From an uncultured Candidatus Melainabacteria bacterium (lineage in GTDB: Bacteria > Cyanobacteriota > Vampirovibrionia > Gastranaerophilales > Gastranaerophilaceae): a stretch of DNA of 26,156 nucleotides. The stretch is from assembly GCA_934693235.1 (NCBI GenBank), contig CAKUUY010000024.1, forward strand, positions 1 through 26,156, given 5' to 3'. Below the pieces are notes generated by a model, which searched no databases, had not been told where the DNA came from, and worked only from the letters and a program-made list of their open reading frames with translations. This document shows positions 22,927-26,156 of the stretch, piece by piece; position 1 is the first letter of the stretch; each line of letters begins with the position of its first letter. The translations under genes were made by a program, and so were the position numbers.

Positions 22927-25900
22927 ATGTCTAACACAAAATATGCAGAAAGAGTAACACCAATGGGTATTCCACATACTCGTTTGGATGATTTACCAGA
23001 CCTTATTGAAGTGCAAAAAAAATCGTTTGAATGGTTTTTAAAAGAGGGTTTGAAGGAAGAATTGCTTTCTTTTTCTCCTATTAAAGACTATACAGGCAGA
23101 TTAGAATTGCATTTCTTGCCAAACTATACTTTCGACAATGCAAAGTATACTATTGAAGAAGCAAGAATCCACGACGCAACTTATGCAAAACAATTGCGAG
23201 TAATGGTAAGACTTGTTAACCGCGATAGCGGTGAAATTAAAGAACAAGAAGTTTACATCGGAGATATCCCGACAATGACTGACAAAGGTACTTTCATTGT
23301 AAACGGAGCAGAACGTGTAATTGTATCTCAAATCGTTCGCTCTCCTGGTGTTTATTTCAAACGTGATATTTCCCCTGCCGGAAAACGTTTATATAACGCA
23401 ACTATGATTCCTAACCGCGGAGCATGGTTGAAAATTGAAACAGATTCTAATGATATTATTTACGTTAAAATCGATAAAAACAGAAAAATCTTAGCTACGA
23501 CATTGTTGAAAGCTATGGGTATCACTGTTTCAGAAATGGAATCCTTATTCACTCACTTTGATTTCTTGAAGAAAACATTGGATAAAGATACCGCTGAAAC
23601 AACTGATGATGCTTTAATTGAAGTTTACAAAAAATTGAGACCTGGTGATCCTGCTTCTGCTGCCGGCGGACGCTCTATTTTGGAATCACGTTTCTTTGAT
23701 GAAAAGAAATACGATATCGGTCGTGTTGGTCGTTATAAATTGAATAAAAAATTAAACTTGAACATTCCTAAGAACCAAAGAACATTAACAGTTCAAGATA
23801 TCGTTGCATCAATCGAATATTTGATTAACTTGACATACGATGAAGGAACTGTTGATGATATTGACCACTTAGGAAACAGAAGAATTCGTTCCGTTGGTGA
23901 ATTGTTACAAAACCAATTCAGAGTAGGTCTTTCAAGAATTGAAAGAATTGTTAAAGAAAGAATGACTTTACAAGACTCTGAAACATTAACACCATTGAAC
24001 TTGTTGAACACAAAACCTCTTGTTGCTTCACTAAAAGAATTCTTCGGAAGTTCTCAATTATCACAGTTCATGGACCAAATTAACCCACTAGCTGAATTGA
24101 CACACAAAAGACGTATATCAGCTTTAGGACCTGGCGGTTTGATGAGAGAAAGAGCCGGATTTGCGGTTCGTGATATTCACCCATCTCACTACGGTCGTAT
24201 TTGTCCGATTGAAACACCGGAAGGTCCGAACGCAGGTTTGATCGGTTCATTGGCAACTCACGCGAAAGTTAATGACTACGGCTTTGTTGAAGCTCCGTTC
24301 TTTGTTGTTAAAGACGGTAAAGTTACAGACGAAGTTGTTTATATGACAGCGGACGAAGACGAAGAGTTCAGATGCGCTCCTGCTGACGTTCAATTAAATC
24401 CTGATAATACATTCAAAGATGAATACGTTCCAATCAGATACAGATCTGAATTTACAATGGGCGAATCAAGCAAAGTTGACTTTGTCGGTGTTTCTCCTAT
24501 TCAGATTATCTCTGTTGCAACATCATTAATTCCGTTCATCGAACACGATGACGCAAACCGTGCATTGATGGGTTCAAACATGCAACGTCAATCAGTACCT
24601 CTTTTGATTACTCAAAGACCGGTTGTTGGTACAGGTATGGAAAAGAGAGCAGCTAAAGACTCAGGTATGGTTGAAGTAGCTGATTGTGACGGTGTTGTTG
24701 AAAGAGTAGTAGGTGAAGAAATCATCATCCGCGACATCCACAACAAACCTCACGTTCACACACTAATGAAATACGTAAGAAGTAACCAAGATACTTGTAT
24801 TAACCAAAAACCTTTGGTACACGAGGGTGATAAGGTCAAAGAAGGTGATGTAATTGCCGATGGTGCTTCTACAAATTGTGGAGAACTTTCATTAGGTAAA
24901 AACGTAATTGTTGCGTATATGCCTTGGGAAGGTTATAACTACGAAGATGCTATTCTACTTTCTGAAAGATGCGTACACGATGACATCTTCACATCAGTTC
25001 ACATTGAAAAATTAGAAATAGACGCTCGTCAAACTAAACTTGGGCCTGAAGAAATTACTCGTGAAATTCCTAACGTTTCAGAAGATGCATTGAGACACTT
25101 GGATGAACGTGGTATTGTTCGTATCGGTGCTAGAGTTTACGCTGATGATATCTTGGTTGGTAAAGTTACACCGAAAGGTGAATCTGAACATCCGCCGGAA
25201 GAAAAATTGTTACGTGCAATCTTCGCTGAAAAAGCAAGAGACGTAAAAGATAACTCATTGAGAGTTCCTCATGGAGAAGGCGGTAGAGTTCTCGACGTTA
25301 AGGTATTTGACAGAGAAAAAGGTGACGAATTACCACCAGGAGCAAATACAGTAATCCGAGTTTACATAGCTCAAAAACGTAAAGTTTCTGTAGGTGATAA
25401 ACTTTCAGGACGTCATGGTAATAAAGGTATTGTTTCAAGAATTCTTCCTAAAGAAGATATGCCGTTCTTGCCGGATGGAACACCTGTTGATATCGTATTG
25501 AACCCACTTGGTGTACCTTCTCGTATGAACGTTGGTCAAACTTATGAATTGTTGCTTGGTTTGGCTGCGTACTTAACAGGAAATTACTATGAAACTCCAT
25601 CATTCGATGAAAGATACGGCGATAACCAATCAGAAAGAGCTACTAAAGCTGAACTTTTGAAAGGTATTAAAGAATCTGGATGCGATTGGGTTAACGAAGA
25701 TGGTAAAGTAAGATTGATTGATGGTAGGACAGGTGAACCATTTGATGAGCCTGTAGCTGTAGGTCTATCTTACATCCTTAAACTTGTACACTTAGTAGAC
25801 GACAAAATCCATGCTCGTTCTACAGGCCCTTATTCACTTGTTACTCAACAACCACTGGGTGGTAAAGCTCAATTTGGTGGGCAAAGATTCGGTGAAATGG

Positions 25901-26156
25901 AAGTTTGGGCATTGGAAGCTTATGGTGCTGCATATACTCTGCAAGAAATGTTAACAATCAAATCAGATGATGTTAACGGACGTAACAGAGCTTATGAAGC
26001 AATCGTTAAAGGTGACAACATTCCAAGACCGGGTATTCCTGAATCATTCAAAGTACTTGTAAGAGAATTACAAAGTATTGGTTTGGATATTACGGTAGCG
26101 AAAAAAGACGGTCAAGAAGTTGATTTAATGACAGATATGGATGATTTGAGAAAATC
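22927..26156 (+). CDS. rpoB: DNA-directed RNA polymerase beta subunit, 3' end cut by window
   Basis: Beta subunit of RNA polymerase, open to the window end (1076 full codons; cyanobacterial-type RpoB is about 1100 aa, so only the last residues are missing). Start at ATG 22927 after GAGGTGA. Recognisable regions: SQIVRSPGVYF, the rifampicin region SSQLSQFMDQINPLAELTHK starting at S375, the GPNAGLIGSL segment, WEGYNYEDAI, the active-site GDKLSGRHGNKG with K825 and K833, and IHARSTGPYS with H962. Residues matching E. coli D516, H526 and S531 (D383, H393, S398) are wild type, so rifampicin sensitivity is expected. Flanks such as DIHPSHYGRICPIETPEGPN are cyanobacterial in style. No large lineage insertions seen. 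rplL is not upstream; rpoC should follow. Confidence 0.97.
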   Translation, partial: MSNTKYAERVTPMGIPHTRLDDLPDLIEVQKKSFEWFLKEGLKEELLSFSPIKDYTGRLELHFLPNYTFDNAKYTIEEARIHDATYAKQLRVMVRLVNRDSGEIKEQEVYIGDIPTMTDKGTFIVNGAERVIVSQIVRSPGVYFKRDISPAGKRLYNATMIPNRGAWLKIETDSNDIIYVKIDKNRKILATTLLKAMGITVSEMESLFTHFDFLKKTLDKDTAETTDDALIEVYKKLRPGDPASAAGGRSILESRFFDEKKYDIGRVGRYKLNKKLNLNIPKNQRTLTVQDIVASIEYLINLTYDEGTVDDIDHLGNRRIRSVGELLQNQFRVGLSRIERIVKERMTLQDSETLTPLNLLNTKPLVASLKEFFGSSQLSQFMDQINPLAELTHKRRISALGPGGLMRERAGFAVRDIHPSHYGRICPIETPEGPNAGLIGSLATHAKVNDYGFVEAPFFVVKDGKVTDEVVYMTADEDEEFRCAPADVQLNPDNTFKDEYVPIRYRSEFTMGESSKVDFVGVSPIQIISVATSLIPFIEHDDANRALMGSNMQRQSVPLLITQRPVVGTGMEKRAAKDSGMVEVADCDGVVERVVGEEIIIRDIHNKPHVHTLMKYVRSNQDTCINQKPLVHEGDKVKEGDVIADGASTNCGELSLGKNVIVAYMPWEGYNYEDAILLSERCVHDDIFTSVHIEKLEIDARQTKLGPEEITREIPNVSEDALRHLDERGIVRIGARVYADDILVGKVTPKGESEHPPEEKLLRAIFAEKARDVKDNSLRVPHGEGGRVLDVKVFDREKGDELPPGANTVIRVYIAQKRKVSVGDKLSGRHGNKGIVSRILPKEDMPFLPDGTPVDIVLNPLGVPSRMNVGQTYELLLGLAAYLTGNYYETPSFDERYGDNQSERATKAELLKGIKESGCDWVNEDGKVRLIDGRTGEPFDEPVAVGLSYILKLVHLVDDKIHARSTGPYSLVTQQPLGGKAQFGGQRFGEMEVWALEAYGAAYTLQEMLTIKSDDVNGRNRAYEAIVKGDNIPRPGIPESFKVLVRELQSIGLDITVAKKDGQEVDLMTDMDDLRK

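Noticed and set aside
24049..24126. Rifampicin-resistance substitution in RpoB
   Set aside because: Differences from E. coli (I385, A389, L391) are at variable positions; the D516, H526 and S531 equivalents are wild type.
1..26156. CRISPR array, phage, IS transposase or toxin-antitoxin locus
   Set aside because: I saw no regularly spaced direct repeats with spacers, no transposase or integrase, and the XRE gene has no adjacent toxin in a co-directional pair.

Overview
The window is low-GC DNA with short intergenic gaps. I read it as chromosome of an uncultured gut relative of the cyanobacteria, class Vampirovibrionia (Melainabacteria), probably order Gastranaerophilales. The pointers are a prepilin-like protein starting G/FTLAEVLITLG, which I recall as abundant in that group; an RpoB whose rifampicin region and flanks look cyanobacterial; an rpoB with no rplL directly upstream; a tRNA gene without encoded CCA; and double-membrane machinery (TolC, MacA, M16 protease, lytic transglycosylase). 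The placement is inference, because no 16S gene or search was available.

Layout. 1-1677: tRNA-Gly(TCC) on the minus strand, divergent from mscS and rlmH. 1856-4304: a cytosolic M49-like zinc metallopeptidase convergent with a secreted lytic transglycosylase, sharing a bidirectional terminator. 4646-6746: mtaP and a YggT protein, convergent with an unknown protein carrying degenerate kinase-like motifs. 6808-9610: trkA-trkH potassium uptake operon, with trkA probably leaderless. 9702-14510: a tripartite efflux operon (TolC-like, MacA-like adaptor, ABC ATPase, MacB/FtsX-like permease). Both junctions around the ATPase gene carry structured non-coding DNA: a GC-rich foldable segment and a hairpin built of GTGARWR heptads. 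14517-16067: an iron-sulfur flavoprotein and a SplB-like radical SAM protein, the latter probably leaderless.

16116-18065 is an accessory-looking block: a secreted unknown protein, a small tail-anchored protein, an XRE regulator and a prepilin-like protein. The XRE and prepilin promoters interleave and carry repeated TATGTTA half-sites, so a regulatory switch is plausible. 18066-18607 is a 540-base gap with nested inverted repeats. 18608-21190 is a secreted two-module M16 peptidase. 21275-22527 holds two unknown genes on the minus strand. 22677 to the end is a strong promoter, a roughly 215-nt foldable leader and an rpoB cut by the window edge close to its C-terminus.

Most genes are ordinary housekeeping. 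The best candidates for something undescribed are the XRE/prepilin control region, the RNA-like insert between the macA- and macB-type genes, the nested palindromes before the M16 gene, the rpoB leader and the degenerate kinase-like protein.
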